Shown in pieces: positions 7,728-17,186 of a DNA stretch of 64,000 nt. Source of the DNA: Micromonospora polyrhachis (GTDB lineage: Bacteria > Actinomycetota > Actinomycetes > Mycobacteriales > Micromonosporaceae); the NCBI RefSeq assembly GCF_014203835.1, contig NZ_JACHJW010000001.1, positions 1,922,001 to 1,986,000 on the forward strand, given 5' to 3'. Within the stretch, counting starts at the first letter, position 1. Each line of letters opens with the position of its first letter. The translations under genes were made by a program, and so were the position numbers. Below the pieces are notes generated by a model. That model made no database searches. It saw only the letters and a list, made by a program, of their open reading frames with translations, and was not told the DNA's origin.

Positions 7728-8696
7728 TCAGAGCCAGCCCCGTTCCCGGGCCTGCCAACCGAGTTGCAGTCGGGATCGGGAACCGGTGCGCTCCATCAAC
7801 CCCTGTACCCGACGTACGACGGTCCGCCGGCTGATGCCGAGCCGGCTACCGGCCGCCTCGTCGGTGAGGCCGGCTACCAGCAGCGACAGCAGGTGCTGGT
7901 CCTCGGCGGAGATCGCCTCGGCACTGGTCAGCCCGGCCACGCCGGTCACCGACAGCGGGGTGCCCTGCGCCCACACCGTCTCGAAGAGCGCGACCAGGGC
8001 GTCCAGCAGTCCACAGGGGTGGACCAGCAGGGCGGTGTCATGCGCCGACGAGGTCCAGGCCAGCGGCAACAGGGCCAACTCCCGGTCGGCGACGGCCAGT
8101 TTGGTCGGTAGCGTGTCGACGATCCGGGCCTGCTCGCCGGAGCGGATGTGGGTGGCCACGCTGGCCGCGAACTCCACGTCCGCCAGGGCGGTGGCGTCGT
8201 ACACGGCCCGGTAGGTGACGCCGGCCGCCTCCCGGTCCAGTTGGGTCGGGTTGACCTCCTTGGGCACCGCGTACGGCGGCGCGACGAGCACCCGCATCTC
8301 CTCGCGGGCGGTCCGTTGCACCCGGTGGAAGGCCCGGCCCACGGCGGCCCGACCGGACACTATCTCGATCAGCTCCTCGGTCCGCCGGTCCGCCGACCGG
8401 TTGCTGACCTCGGCCGCCAGCCGGTGTGCCGCCTCCCGGGTCCGGTCCAGTTCGGCGTACCGACGTTGGACGAACTGTTCGACGGCCAGGTCCGGTGGCA
8501 CCGGCACGATCCGCTCCTGCGGTGGCGGCGTACGGTGCAGGAATCCCTCGCGTTCCAGGGTGGCGACGGCCCGCCGTACCTGGGGCACGGTGAGCCCGAC
8601 CCGGTCGGCGAGTTGCGCCACCGGGGCGGCCCCGTGGCGGACCAGCACCAGATAGGTGGCCTCCTCCGCCGCGCTCAGTCCCACCGTTCTCAGCAC
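7728..8696 (-). CDS. TrmB-like/LuxR-type transcriptional regulator
   Basis: The protein has 322 residues and two different DNA-binding regions. The N-terminal TrmB-type winged helix is LSAAEEATYLVLVRHG to PQVRRAVATLEREGFL. The C-terminal LuxR-type helix-turn-helix is AEDQHLLSLLVAGLTDE then SRLGISRRTVVRRVQGL. The middle part (about 100-240) resembles PLD-like/effector domains that often sit between them. The gene is divergent from the subtilase gene at 8840; in actinobacteria regulators of this kind are often next to subtilase genes, so it may control it. Confidence 0.85.
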   Translation of the reverse strand: MLRTVGLSAAEEATYLVLVRHGAAPVAQLADRVGLTVPQVRRAVATLEREGFLHRTPPPQERIVPVPPDLAVEQFVQRRYAELDRTREAAHRLAAEVSNRSADRRTEELIEIVSGRAAVGRAFHRVQRTAREEMRVLVAPPYAVPKEVNPTQLDREAAGVTYRAVYDATALADVEFAASVATHIRSGEQARIVDTLPTKLAVADRELALLPLAWTSSAHDTALLVHPCGLLDALVALFETVWAQGTPLSVTGVAGLTSAEAISAEDQHLLSLLVAGLTDEAAGSRLGISRRTVVRRVQGLMERTGSRSRLQLGWQARERGWL

Positions 8697-8786
8697 GACT
8701 GCCCACTCCGAGACGCCTGCGATCGGGCACCTGGCGCAAGTGCGTCATGGCGCAGCTGCGCTGGCCCGAGATCCTTTACCCCCATG

Positions 8787-8801
8787 GTCACGAAATGTGA
8801 C
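8787..8801. promoter_or_regulatory. Inverted repeat in the regulator/subtilase intergenic region
   Basis: GTCAC (8787-8791), 5 bases, GTGAC (8797-8801): a perfect dyad centred 46 bases before the subtilase start, within the 143-base divergent gap. It is a plausible operator for the adjacent LuxR-type regulator. The binding protein is inferred only. Confidence 0.4.
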
Positions 8802-8839
8802 GCTGCTCGGTACCTGACCAGCACGTCAAGGGGTTATTC

Positions 8840-11800
8840 GTGTCCAAGAAGTTGCGCAGCGTAATAGCTGTCGCGGTATCCGTCGCCGCCGCGGTCTCTG
8901 CCACCGGCATGCCGGCAAACGCCCAGCCAGCCGGTGGCGCAACGGTGCCACCGCCGTCCGCCGGACCGGCTGCGGCCGTACACACGGTCACGCTGATCAC
9001 CGGCGACGTGGTCAAGCTCACCACCTTTCCGGACGGTCGGCAGGTCGCCGAGGTCGACCACGACAGCGCTATCCGCAGCCGTGGCTTCCAACTGTCCGAA
9101 CACGACGGCGACGTCTATGTCACCCCGGACGAGGCGCTGCCCTACGTGACCTCCGGGCGACTCGACCCGGCGCTGTTCAACATCACCGACCTGGTGGCCG
9201 ACGGCTACCACGACGCGGCCCGCTCGACGTTGCCGCTGCTCGTCACCGGCACCCCGGGGGCACCGGGCGCGCGGGCCGCCGTGCCGTCGGCCCCGGCCGG
9301 CACCACCCGTACGCGGGAACTGTCCAGCATCGGCGCGGTGGCGGTGACCGGGGAGAAGGCCAACGCCCGCGACCTCTGGTCGGCGATCGTCCCCGACCAG
9401 CCGGCCCCGGTTGCCAGCGCGCAGACGTTCGCCGCCGGGGTGGGCCGGATCTGGCTGGACCGGCAGGTGCGGGCCGACCTGACCCGCAGCGTCGGGCAGA
9501 TCGGCGCGCCCACCGCGTGGAAGTCCGGCTACGACGGCAAGGGCGTCAAGGTCGCCGTCCTGGACACCGGCTACGACCCGGGCCACCCGGACCTGGCTGG
9601 CCGGGTGACCACGGCGGCGAACTTCACCACCGACCCGGACGCTACCGACGGCTCCGGTCACGGTACGCACGTCGCCGCCACCATCGCCGGCAGCGGCAGG
9701 GCCGGACGCCTCGGCGGCAAGGGCGTCGCCCCGGGCGCGGAACTGCTGGTCGGCAAGGTCCTCGGTGGCAGCGGCACGGGCGATCTGTCCTGGGTGATCG
9801 CCGGCATGGAGTGGGCGGTCGAGCAGGGTGCCCGGGTGGTCAACGTCAGCCTCGGTGCGGAGGCGTTCGAGGGGCCCGACCCGCTCACCGAGGCGGTCGA
9901 CACGCTGACCTCCCGTACCGGTGCGTTGTTCGTGGTCAGCGCCGGCAACACCGGCCCCGGCCTACAGACGATCGGCACGCCCGGCACGGCGGACCGCGCG
10001 CTGACCGTCGGCGCGGTCTCCGGAAAGGACCAGACCGCCGACTTCTCCAGCCGGGGACCGCGCCTCGGCGACGGCGCGATCAAGCCGGAGATCACCGCCC
10101 CCGGGGTGAGCATCATCGCCGCCCGCGCCGCCGGTACCGCCCTCGGTGAGATCGCCGACAACTCGTACACGGCGATGTCCGGCACCTCCATGGCGGCCCC
10201 GCACGTGGCCGGCGCGGCGGCGCTGCTCGCCCAGCGGCACCCGGACTGGCGGGCCGACCAGCTCAAGGCCGCCCTGGTCAGCAGCGCCAAGCCGGCCGAC
10301 GCGTCGGTCTGGGAGCAGGGCGCCGGCCGGGTGGACGTACCGGCCGCGCTCGGCCAGGAGATCGGTGTGGACGTCGCCTCCGTGTCGTTGGGGAAGATCC
10401 CGGCCGGCTCGCCCGCCCGCACCACCAAGGTCACCTATCGCAACTCCGGTCGCCGGGCCGTCACCGTCGACCTGGCCGCGCAGGCCAGCGAGGTGGGGGC
10501 CACCGCCCGCCGGGCCGCGCTGACCGTCACCCCGGCCCGGCTCACCATCCCCGCCGGGGGCGCGGCCACCGCCACCGTACGGCTGAACACCGCCGCCACC
10601 ACCCCCAACCTGTACGCCGGGCTGCTGACCGCCCGCAGCGGCGGTCGGCAACTGCGTACCCCGATCGGTTTCCACCTGACTCCCCCGACCCACACCCTGA
10701 CCATCGAGGGGGTCGACCGGGACGGTCGGGCACCACATGGCTTCAGCAGCCGGGCCGAACTGTGGAACCTGGACAGTGGCGAGAGCTACTACGCCCACCT
10801 GCGCAACGGGGTGCCGGCCACCGTCGAGGTGCCCGCCGGGCGGTACGCGGTGCTGACCTACCTGCTCAGCGTCGACGCCGTCGAGGACGCCAAGGACGTC
10901 ACGGTGCTCGGCGACCCGGAGCTGACCGTCACCGGCGACCGGACCCTGCGCTACGACGCGCGCACCGCCAAGGAACTGGTCATCGACACCCCGGATCCGA
11001 CCACGATGACCAAACTGGGGCTGAGCTGGCAGCGCACCGCCGGCAACCGGTCCCGGATCAGCGGCATGTCGTACAACCCGAACCAGGTGCGCCGCGCGTA
11101 CGTCGCGGCGACCCGACCGGTGTCGGTGGGCACCTTCCAGTTCTTCACCCGGTGGGACCTGACCGCGCCGCCGCTGACCGCTACGGTCACCGGCTCACAC
11201 GACACCATGCTGCGGGATGCGCTCCTGCTCGACGACGCACCCGCCCTGGACGGCCGACACAGTCTGCGGCTGGTGGACGGCGGCAACGGCACTCCCGAGG
11301 AGTTGACCAAGGTCGGTGCCCGGGACGCGGCGGTGCTGCTCCGGGCGGTCAACGGCGAACCGGTCGAGGAGCGGCTCCGGGCTGCCGGCGCGGCCGGTGC
11401 CCGGGTGGTGCTCCTCGCCCCGGACACCCCGGACCGCCTCTTCGCCTCCGGGTTCGGCGCGTCGGCCCCGGCGTACGCCATCAGCCACGACGACGGTCGC
11501 CGGCTGCGTGACCGGCTGGGCAGGGGCGCGACGACGATCACGCTAACCGGAACAGCCCACTCCCCCTACCAGTACGACCTGCTGCTCACCGACCCGAAGC
11601 GGGTGCCCGCCGATCCGCACTACACGGCGAAGGAGCTGCGGCTGGCCGCTGTGGACACCGAGTTCCACGAGCACGCGCCGGGGATGCGGATCCAGGAGTC
11701 GCGGGCCGGCTACCCGACCGGGGTGAGCACGGCGTTCTCGTTCAGCCGGGTGGTCACCGAGGCGCGTCGGCGTACCGACTGGGTCAACACCCAGGACGTC

Positions 11801-12613
11801 ACCTGGCAGAGCACCGCGGTCATCAACTCGATCGGCCCCGGCCAGCAGGCGGGTGCCATGTTCGGCCCACGGCGCGCATTCAAGCCCGGTGACCGGGTCC
11901 GCGAGGTGTGGTTCCCGGCGCTGACCCGTCCGGCGATGCCGCAGACCCTGGCCAGCTACGCGTACGGCGTGCCGGCGAACCGGGCGCACGACGTGATCCG
12001 GGTGGCCGTGCCTCAGTACGCCAACGGCGACGGCAGCCAGTACGGCTGGGTCGACGGCCGCTCCGACCGGAGCCGGTTGATGCTGCGCCGGGGCGGCAGG
12101 GTCGTCGGCGACAGCACCGCCTCGTCGGCGCAGTTCGTGGTGCCGGGCGGGTCGGCCGAATACCGGCTCACCCTGGACGTACAGCGGGACAGGTTCGACG
12201 GTCCGGCCTGGTGGACCACCTCCACCGCGACCTCGACGACGTGGACGTTCCGTTCCAAGCGGCCCAAGGGCCAACAGCCGAGCGTGCTACCGCTGCTCCA
12301 GGTCGGCTACGACATCGACACCGACCTGACCAACGCGGTCCGCGCCGACCGGCCGTACCCGCTGGTGCTGCACCCCGGTTACCAGCCCGGTGCCACCGGC
12401 CGGGGACGGTTCGGCGTCGAGGTCGCGGTGTCGTACGACGACGGGGCGACCTGGCGAAAGGTGTCGACCCTGGGCGGCGACACGGTCACCGCGACCATGC
12501 CGGCGGCACCGGCCGGGGCGCAGTTCGCCACCATCCGGGTCACCGCTCGGGATCGGGACGGCAACCGGATCGAGCAGACGGTCACGCGGGCCTGGAAGGT
12601 GACCGCCCGCTGA
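8840..12613 (+). CDS. Secreted S8 (subtilisin-family) serine protease, large
   Basis: The protein has 1257 residues. The start is a GTG with AAGGGG 8 bases before it, followed by a signal peptide (MSKKLRSVIAVAVSVAAAVSATGMPANAQ). After a propeptide of about 200 residues comes the peptidase domain with the full triad: Asp242 (VAVLDTGYD), His274 (GSGHGTHVA) and Ser450 (SGTSMAAPHVAGAAALLAQ). The oxyanion Asn is in VSAGNTGPG. The remaining ~750 residues are beta-rich repeats of the kind seen in long actinobacterial subtilases and end with a fibronectin-like segment (VAVSYDDGATWRKV). No sortase motif is seen, so it is probably released. It is transcribed away from the regulator at 7728-8696. Confidence 0.93.
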   Translation: MSKKLRSVIAVAVSVAAAVSATGMPANAQPAGGATVPPPSAGPAAAVHTVTLITGDVVKLTTFPDGRQVAEVDHDSAIRSRGFQLSEHDGDVYVTPDEALPYVTSGRLDPALFNITDLVADGYHDAARSTLPLLVTGTPGAPGARAAVPSAPAGTTRTRELSSIGAVAVTGEKANARDLWSAIVPDQPAPVASAQTFAAGVGRIWLDRQVRADLTRSVGQIGAPTAWKSGYDGKGVKVAVLDTGYDPGHPDLAGRVTTAANFTTDPDATDGSGHGTHVAATIAGSGRAGRLGGKGVAPGAELLVGKVLGGSGTGDLSWVIAGMEWAVEQGARVVNVSLGAEAFEGPDPLTEAVDTLTSRTGALFVVSAGNTGPGLQTIGTPGTADRALTVGAVSGKDQTADFSSRGPRLGDGAIKPEITAPGVSIIAARAAGTALGEIADNSYTAMSGTSMAAPHVAGAAALLAQRHPDWRADQLKAALVSSAKPADASVWEQGAGRVDVPAALGQEIGVDVASVSLGKIPAGSPARTTKVTYRNSGRRAVTVDLAAQASEVGATARRAALTVTPARLTIPAGGAATATVRLNTAATTPNLYAGLLTARSGGRQLRTPIGFHLTPPTHTLTIEGVDRDGRAPHGFSSRAELWNLDSGESYYAHLRNGVPATVEVPAGRYAVLTYLLSVDAVEDAKDVTVLGDPELTVTGDRTLRYDARTAKELVIDTPDPTTMTKLGLSWQRTAGNRSRISGMSYNPNQVRRAYVAATRPVSVGTFQFFTRWDLTAPPLTATVTGSHDTMLRDALLLDDAPALDGRHSLRLVDGGNGTPEELTKVGARDAAVLLRAVNGEPVEERLRAAGAAGARVVLLAPDTPDRLFASGFGASAPAYAISHDDGRRLRDRLGRGATTITLTGTAHSPYQYDLLLTDPKRVPADPHYTAKELRLAAVDTEFHEHAPGMRIQESRAGYPTGVSTAFSFSRVVTEARRRTDWVNTQDVTWQSTAVINSIGPGQQAGAMFGPRRAFKPGDRVREVWFPALTRPAMPQTLASYAYGVPANRAHDVIRVAVPQYANGDGSQYGWVDGRSDRSRLMLRRGGRVVGDSTASSAQFVVPGGSAEYRLTLDVQRDRFDGPAWWTTSTATSTTWTFRSKRPKGQQPSVLPLLQVGYDIDTDLTNAVRADRPYPLVLHPGYQPGATGRGRFGVEVAVSYDDGATWRKVSTLGGDTVTATMPAAPAGAQFATIRVTARDRDGNRIEQTVTRAWKVTAR

Positions 12614-12650
12614 TCGACATACCAGTGGTCCCGCCCGGTCCCGGGGTCGA

Positions 12651-13649
12651 TCAGGATCGCTGGCCCACCGGCCCTGGGCCGGACGGGAACGCTGCCCTAC
12701 CGGTCCCGGGTAGGGCAGCGTTCCCCGTATCGTTCCGGTTCGAACGGGACCGCTGTCGTACCGCTTCGTAGAGCACGACGGTGGCGGCCGTCGCGGCGTT
12801 CAGGGAACTGGCCGCACCGGTGATCGGGATGCGGACCATCCGGTGGCAGGCCTGCCGCCAGGCGGAGCTGAGCCCATGGGTCTCGTTGCCGATCAGCACG
12901 ATCCGCGGGCCGGTGAGATCCTGGTCGGCGACCTCCACCTCGCCGTGCTCGTCCGTTCCGACGATCTTGATGGAGGGGTGCCGGTCGGCGAGCGAGTCGA
13001 CCCAGTCCAGCACCTCCCGGTGTCCGGGCACCCGGACGACCGGTACGGCGAAGAGCGAGCCGGTGCTCGCCCGTACCGCCTTCGGGTCGTACGGGTCGGC
13101 GGCGTGGCCGGTGATGATCACGCCGGAGGCACCGAACGCGTCGGCCGACCGGACGAGCGTCCCGATGTTGCCGGGGGTGGTCGGCCGGTCGAAGACGACC
13201 ACCAGCAGGTCGTCACCGTCGCCGGTCCGCCCCGGCGAGCGCCCAGTGGGGATCGTCCTACCGGTGGTCGTCCCGCCGCTGGCCGTCGTACCGGTGGTCG
13301 TCCTACCGGTAGTTATCCGGTTCAGTTGGTCCGGGGGCTGGGCGACGACCGCCACCAGCTCCGGACGTTCCTCGTCCTTGCCGCCGAGTTCGGCCAGCAG
13401 CTCCGGGTCCATCGCCACCCGGGTGACGCCGACCCGGTCGAGCAGGTCCCGTGCCCACCGGGACAGTTGTCGACCGTCCGGATAGAGCAGGGTGCGAACG
13501 TGCCAGCCGTGCTCGACGGCCAGGGTGATCGGCCGTACGCCCTGTACCAGAAACTCCCCGGCTCGCTGCCGCTTGGTGCGGTTGGTCAGCAACGCCTGCC
13601 ACTGCTGAAAGCTCGCATTCCGGGTACTGACCCGCAGTGTCCTCGACAC
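12651..13649 (-). CDS. SpoU/TrmH-family RNA 2'-O-methyltransferase
   Basis: This is a SPOUT-superfamily methyltransferase that probably acts on rRNA or tRNA. The start is placed at the GTG at 13649, where the protein begins SRTLRVSTRNASFQQWQALL and then has the usual N-terminal substrate-binding domain (LTNRTKRQRAGEFLVQGVRPI). The catalytic trefoil-knot motifs follow: LVVVFDRPTTPGNIGTLVRS, IVLIGNETHGLSS, and VRIPITGAASSLNAATAA. Between the domains lies a Thr/Gly-rich insert (about residues 108-140, TTTG repeats) from degenerate short DNA repeats. The last ~15 codons run through a strong hairpin, so the true functional end may be earlier than the stop. Confidence 0.9.
   Translation of the reverse strand: MSRTLRVSTRNASFQQWQALLTNRTKRQRAGEFLVQGVRPITLAVEHGWHVRTLLYPDGRQLSRWARDLLDRVGVTRVAMDPELLAELGGKDEERPELVAVVAQPPDQLNRITTGRTTTGTTASGGTTTGRTIPTGRSPGRTGDGDDLLVVVFDRPTTPGNIGTLVRSADAFGASGVIITGHAADPYDPKAVRASTGSLFAVPVVRVPGHREVLDWVDSLADRHPSIKIVGTDEHGEVEVADQDLTGPRIVLIGNETHGLSSAWRQACHRMVRIPITGAASSLNAATAATVVLYEAVRQRSRSNRNDTGNAALPGTGRAAFPSGPGPVGQRS
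12685..12725. terminator. Bidirectional hairpin between subtilase and methyltransferase genes
   Basis: GGGAACGCTGCCCTAC (12685-12700) pairs perfectly with GTAGGGCAGCGTTCCC (12710-12725): a 16-bp stem with a 9-nt loop. It follows the subtilase stop by 71 bases and lies inside the last codons of the convergent methyltransferase frame. Confidence 0.75.
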
Positions 13650-13780
13650 GTCGCCGCGGCGCTCCTCTCGTACCGTCGCGCGGGGCCTCGTACCGTCGCG
13701 CGGGGCCGGCTGGCGCAGCGGGTCGGACCCGGCACCGGTCGGATGCCGACCACCGGGGCCAGTCAACCATCCCGCGACGG

Positions 13781-14188
13781 TCAGGTGTGATGGTCCCGGT
13801 GCACCGAGGGATCGCTGCTGGCAACGATCCGCCGCAGCTCCTCGATCGTCACGTCCGGGGTGAGGATCGCCGACCGCCACCGGCGGATCACCATGGTCAT
13901 CTCATGTACGGCGGCCCGCAGCTCGCTGATCTCGCTGTTGGCGGCTATCGCCTGCTGACGGGCCCGAGCCGTCTCGGCTTCGAGGTCGGCCACCCGGGCC
14001 CGTAGCGGGTCGATCAGGGTCAGGGCGGTGTCGGTCAGTACGTCTGCGGTGTCGGCCTTGAACTTGCGGCGCTGGGTGACCACGGTGGCCACCGCCGCGA
14101 TCCCCCCGGTGCCTCCGAGCACCGCGACCGTGGTCATCAGTGTCTGCACCCAGATGGGGCCGGATGGGGCGGATTCTGCCCCGATCAT
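13781..14188 (-). CDS. Small membrane protein with coiled coil
   Basis: The protein has 135 residues. One N-terminal transmembrane helix (about 16-38, LMTTVAVLGGTGGIAAVATVV) is followed by a basic stretch and a long heptad-like helix (about 55-105, LRARVADLEAETARARQQ onward). The start overlaps the stop of the upstream four-helix membrane protein by 4 bases, so the two are co-translated. The size and pairing are reminiscent of holin-like or cell-envelope accessory pairs, but no phage genes are nearby. Function unknown. Confidence 0.65.
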   Translation of the reverse strand: MIGAESAPSGPIWVQTLMTTVAVLGGTGGIAAVATVVTQRRKFKADTADVLTDTALTLIDPLRARVADLEAETARARQQAIAANSEISELRAAVHEMTMVIRRWRSAILTPDVTIEELRRIVASSDPSVHRDHHT

Positions 14189-14646
14189 GGGTCATCTCCT
14201 TCCACGAGCAACTCCACTTCGGCGAGCACGTTCTGCTCGCTGGCGTTGGTCAGTTTGCGCAGGTCACGCAGGATTTGCAGGGATCGCCACAGGGACGAGA
14301 CGGCGACCGCGCCGATGAAGGCACCGGCGACCAGCGCCGGCCGGCCGCTGACGATGAAGACCGCGATGGAGTACATGGCGGTGGTGGTGCCGAGCAGGAC
14401 CATCGCGCCGAGTTCGATCCCGATCCCGGTCACCAGATGGCCGGGCCAGGTGATCCCGAGTAGACCGCCCACACCGACGAGGACCAGGCCAAGCTCCCAG
14501 GTCGCCTGGACGAAGGGTGGCATGGCGATGTTGATCGACGGCGGCTGGATGTCGGTGACGATCAACAGGATGCCGCAGAGCAGCGCGGCGACGAGCACCA
14601 TGATCTCGAACGGGTGCCGACCAGAGACGATCTGGACAGGACGCAT
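14185..14646 (-). CDS. Four-helix membrane protein
   Basis: The protein has 153 residues and four clear hydrophobic segments (FEIMVLVAALLCGILLIVT, ATWELGLVLVGVGGLLGIT, GIELGAMVLLGTTTAMYSI and ALVAGAFIGAVAVSSL), then a charged C-terminal tail with a short helix (QILRDLRKLTNASEQN). It is the first gene of a two-gene unit with the coiled-coil protein at 13781-14188. I do not recognise the family. Confidence 0.65.
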   Translation of the reverse strand: MRPVQIVSGRHPFEIMVLVAALLCGILLIVTDIQPPSINIAMPPFVQATWELGLVLVGVGGLLGITWPGHLVTGIGIELGAMVLLGTTTAMYSIAVFIVSGRPALVAGAFIGAVAVSSLWRSLQILRDLRKLTNASEQNVLAEVELLVEGDDP

Positions 14647-14937
14647 CAGTGTGCCCGCCGATCACGGATCGAGTGCTGGATCATCCCATCGTCCTCTCCG
14701 GCCAGCGCCGCTACGGCGGTGTTCCGGAGCTGGTCTCACGCGCTCACGCGGTGGGTGTCGTCCCGAGATGCGGCGGCCATCATCGGAATCGAGAGCCGCG
14801 GTTATCTCCTCACCACAGTGATAGCACCCTGGACAATCACCCGTCTACGGTCCGGACGTGCCACAAATTTCCTGGTCAACGCCATGATCGCCTGAAGCTT
14901 GGTGGGGTTGGGCGGTGCTATCGGCCGGCTCGGACGC
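14647..14937. other. 291-base intergenic region without a recognisable gene
   Basis: It lies upstream of the membrane-protein pair (minus strand) and downstream of the winged-helix gene (stop at 14938, minus strand). No open frame with a ribosome-binding site, no strong hairpin and no tRNA was seen. It presumably holds the promoter of the membrane-protein pair. Confidence 0.5.
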
Positions 14938-15993
14938 CTAGGGCAGTGCGGCGTAGCGTTCGTGGATCGCCTCGGTCATCTCGCCGGAGAACGACTCGAA
15001 GGGTGTCGCCGCCAGGGTCCGTTTCGCTCCCCGGCCCGTCTGCTTCCAGGTGCCGACGACCTGACCGTCGCTGACCACCGTAGATCGGAACACTCCGTTG
15101 CCGCCGGGAACAATCTGCGGCGCGTACTCGCTCCGCAACATCGCACTACGGTCCAGGTAGCCGAGGATGAACTCGTCGAAGCCGGGCAGCAGGAACAGCC
15201 CACTCGCCTCGGATCGGGCGGCGGCGAGCAGATCCGGCGTACCGGGATCGAGGAAGTGCTCGACGCCGTCGACGCTGAGACGGTCGAGGTACGGCGCGGC
15301 GAGCGCGAGCCCGGCCCGGACGTCGGCCGCCACGAGATTGGTCCACCTCGCGAAGTCCTTGGCGGTGGCGGGGCCGTGGCTCTGGAAGTAGCGCCGGGCC
15401 AGCTCGCCCAGCGCCTCGTCGCGCTCCAGGCGGCGTGGCTGGGGGATCCACTCGTCGACGAGGACGATCATCTGCTCGCCGTCGCGTACCGGGCCGAAGC
15501 AGAGGGTTCCGGTCTGCGCCAGCTGCCACAGCATGTGGTAGCCCCGCTGGCCTTCGGTGACCAGTCCCCCCGCCCGCCATGCGGCGAGCAGGTCGTCCCG
15601 TCGTAGCTGCCGACCGCCGGTCAACGCCTCGGCGGCCAACTCGCGGGCCCGTTCGAAGGTGGCGGTGTCGAGGTCGAGTTGGGCACGGCGGGCCGCCGCG
15701 CCGGCTATCACCCGGGGTGTCAACAACTCCAGCAGCCAGGACAGGTCCTCGGCCGGTACGACGTGCAGGGTGCCGCGCATCGGCCACGACTTGACGATCT
15801 CGCCAGCACTGAAGGCGGCCTCGACGGATGCCCGACTGTTGGCGGCGCTACGTAGGGCGATCGAGGTGAGCACCCCGGGGTAGTCCTGCGCCTGGAGAGC
15901 CGTCATCCAGCGGACCACCTCGCTCGCGCCGGCCAGGCGGGGACCGGCGATCCGCTGTGCCACCAGCCTGAGCAGCGCGACCTGGTTGGACAT
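14938..15993 (-). CDS. Winged helix DNA-binding domain protein (HTH_42 / AlkZ-like family)
   Basis: The protein has 351 residues. Its opening (RLVAQRIAGPRLAGASEVVRWMTALQAQDYPG) and the later motifs SWPMRGTLHVVPAEDLSWLL, RGYHMLWQLAQTGTLCFGP, ARRYFQSHGPATAKDFARW and LPGFDEFILGYLDRS are typical of the winged-helix DNA-binding domain family that includes AlkZ-like DNA glycosylases (interstrand cross-link repair) and many unassigned members. The Gln-containing segment MTALQAQD resembles the QxQ catalytic region of AlkZ. A DNA repair role is possible but is inferred from the family. It is a single gene. Confidence 0.8.
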   Translation of the reverse strand: MSNQVALLRLVAQRIAGPRLAGASEVVRWMTALQAQDYPGVLTSIALRSAANSRASVEAAFSAGEIVKSWPMRGTLHVVPAEDLSWLLELLTPRVIAGAAARRAQLDLDTATFERARELAAEALTGGRQLRRDDLLAAWRAGGLVTEGQRGYHMLWQLAQTGTLCFGPVRDGEQMIVLVDEWIPQPRRLERDEALGELARRYFQSHGPATAKDFARWTNLVAADVRAGLALAAPYLDRLSVDGVEHFLDPGTPDLLAAARSEASGLFLLPGFDEFILGYLDRSAMLRSEYAPQIVPGGNGVFRSTVVSDGQVVGTWKQTGRGAKRTLAATPFESFSGEMTEAIHERYAALP

Positions 15994-16074
15994 GCGACCC
16001 CTTCCCCCGTGTTCCGTACCGCGCGCAGCCTATGCCGGGGGTACGAGAGAAGCGGGCGTGGGTCACGCCGCGGG

Positions 16075-16114
16075 GCGGATCGCGGCGTGGTGCGGGCGGA
16101 TCACGGCGTGGTGC
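16075..16114. repeat. 20-bp direct repeat, two copies
   Basis: GCGGATCGCGGCGTGGTGCG (16075-16094) is followed immediately by the same 20 bases with one change (16095-16114). It lies in the leader region 82 bases before the F420-type oxidoreductase gene. It could be a regulator site or only a slippage product. Confidence 0.6.
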
Positions 16115-16195
16115 GAGGTTTGCCGGGCTAGGGGATGGGAAGGGACAAAGCTAGCGGAAGGGAAAGAGCCGCATGAGTCGGCGGGAAGGGACGGC

Positions 16196-17155
16196 ATGCG
16201 AATCGGTTACAAGCTCGCGGCAGAGGGGTTCGGACCAACGGAACTCATCCGCCAGGCGGTCCGAGCCGAGCAGGCCGGCTTCGACTTCGTGGAGATCAGC
16301 GACCACTACCATCCCTGGCTCGACGTACAGGGGCATTCACCGTTCGCCTGGACGGTGCTCGGGGCGATCGCGGCGCGTACCGATCGAATCGGCCTGGCCA
16401 CCGGGGTGACCTGCCCGACGGTGCGCTACCACCCGGCGATCATCGCCCAGGCCGCAGCGACCCTGGCGATCGTCTCCAACGACCGGTTCGTCCTCGGCGT
16501 CGGCTCCGGGGAACGGCTCAACGAACACGTCGTCGGGCAGGGTTTTCCGAACGCTTCCGGCCGGCACGAGCTGCTCCGGGAGGCGCTGGAGATCATCCGG
16601 CGGCTCTGGTCCGGCGGATACCAGTCGTACGAGGGCAAGCATCTGCGTCTGGAGGACGCCCGGGTGTTCGACCTGCCCGACCGGCTGCCGTTGATCGCGG
16701 TTGCCGCCAGCGGACCGGCCTCGGTCAAGCTGGCCGCCGAGTTCGGTGACGGGCTCTTCGCCACCGAGCCCAAGCCCGACCTGGTCGACAACTACCGTGC
16801 CGCTGGCGGCACCGGCCCCCGGTACGCCGAGGTCGCGGTGGCCTGGGCCCCGGACGAGGAGCAGGCCGTACGGGCGGCCTGGGAAACGAGCCGGTGGTCG
16901 GTGACCGGGTGGAAGGTGATGAGCGAGCTACCCAACCCGGTCAACTTCGACGCCGCGTCCCGGACCGTCACCGACGACGACATCCGGCAACAGTTCGCGG
17001 TGGGTCCCGACGTCGAACGGCACGTGCAGGCGGTGCGGAAGTACGCCGAGGCCGGCTTCGACCATCTCGTCCTACAGAACGCCGGCCCCGACCCGGACGG
17101 GTTCATCGACTTCTTCGAGCGCGAACTCGCCGACCGGCTACGGGCCCTCGCATGA
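16196..17155 (+). CDS. F420-dependent-type LLM-class oxidoreductase
   Basis: The protein has 319 residues and a luciferase-like (TIM-barrel) fold. It begins MRIGYKLAAEGFGPTELIRQ and carries VEISDHYHPWLDVQGHSPF, RIGLATGVTCPTVRYHPA, FVLGVGSGERLNEHVVG and FVLGVGSGE-type phosphate-binding residues, close to the TIGR03557 group of F420-dependent enzymes related to glucose-6-phosphate dehydrogenase Fgd. The start is at 16196 because GAAGGGAC precedes it; the open frame further upstream (from 15986) has no coding look. The substrate is unknown. The MRJP-like gene follows 31 bases downstream on the same strand and is probably co-transcribed. Confidence 0.88.
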   Translation: MRIGYKLAAEGFGPTELIRQAVRAEQAGFDFVEISDHYHPWLDVQGHSPFAWTVLGAIAARTDRIGLATGVTCPTVRYHPAIIAQAAATLAIVSNDRFVLGVGSGERLNEHVVGQGFPNASGRHELLREALEIIRRLWSGGYQSYEGKHLRLEDARVFDLPDRLPLIAVAASGPASVKLAAEFGDGLFATEPKPDLVDNYRAAGGTGPRYAEVAVAWAPDEEQAVRAAWETSRWSVTGWKVMSELPNPVNFDAASRTVTDDDIRQQFAVGPDVERHVQAVRKYAEAGFDHLVLQNAGPDPDGFIDFFERELADRLRALA

Positions 17156-17186
17156 CCGGCCCGACGACCGTGTCGCGGACACTGGC

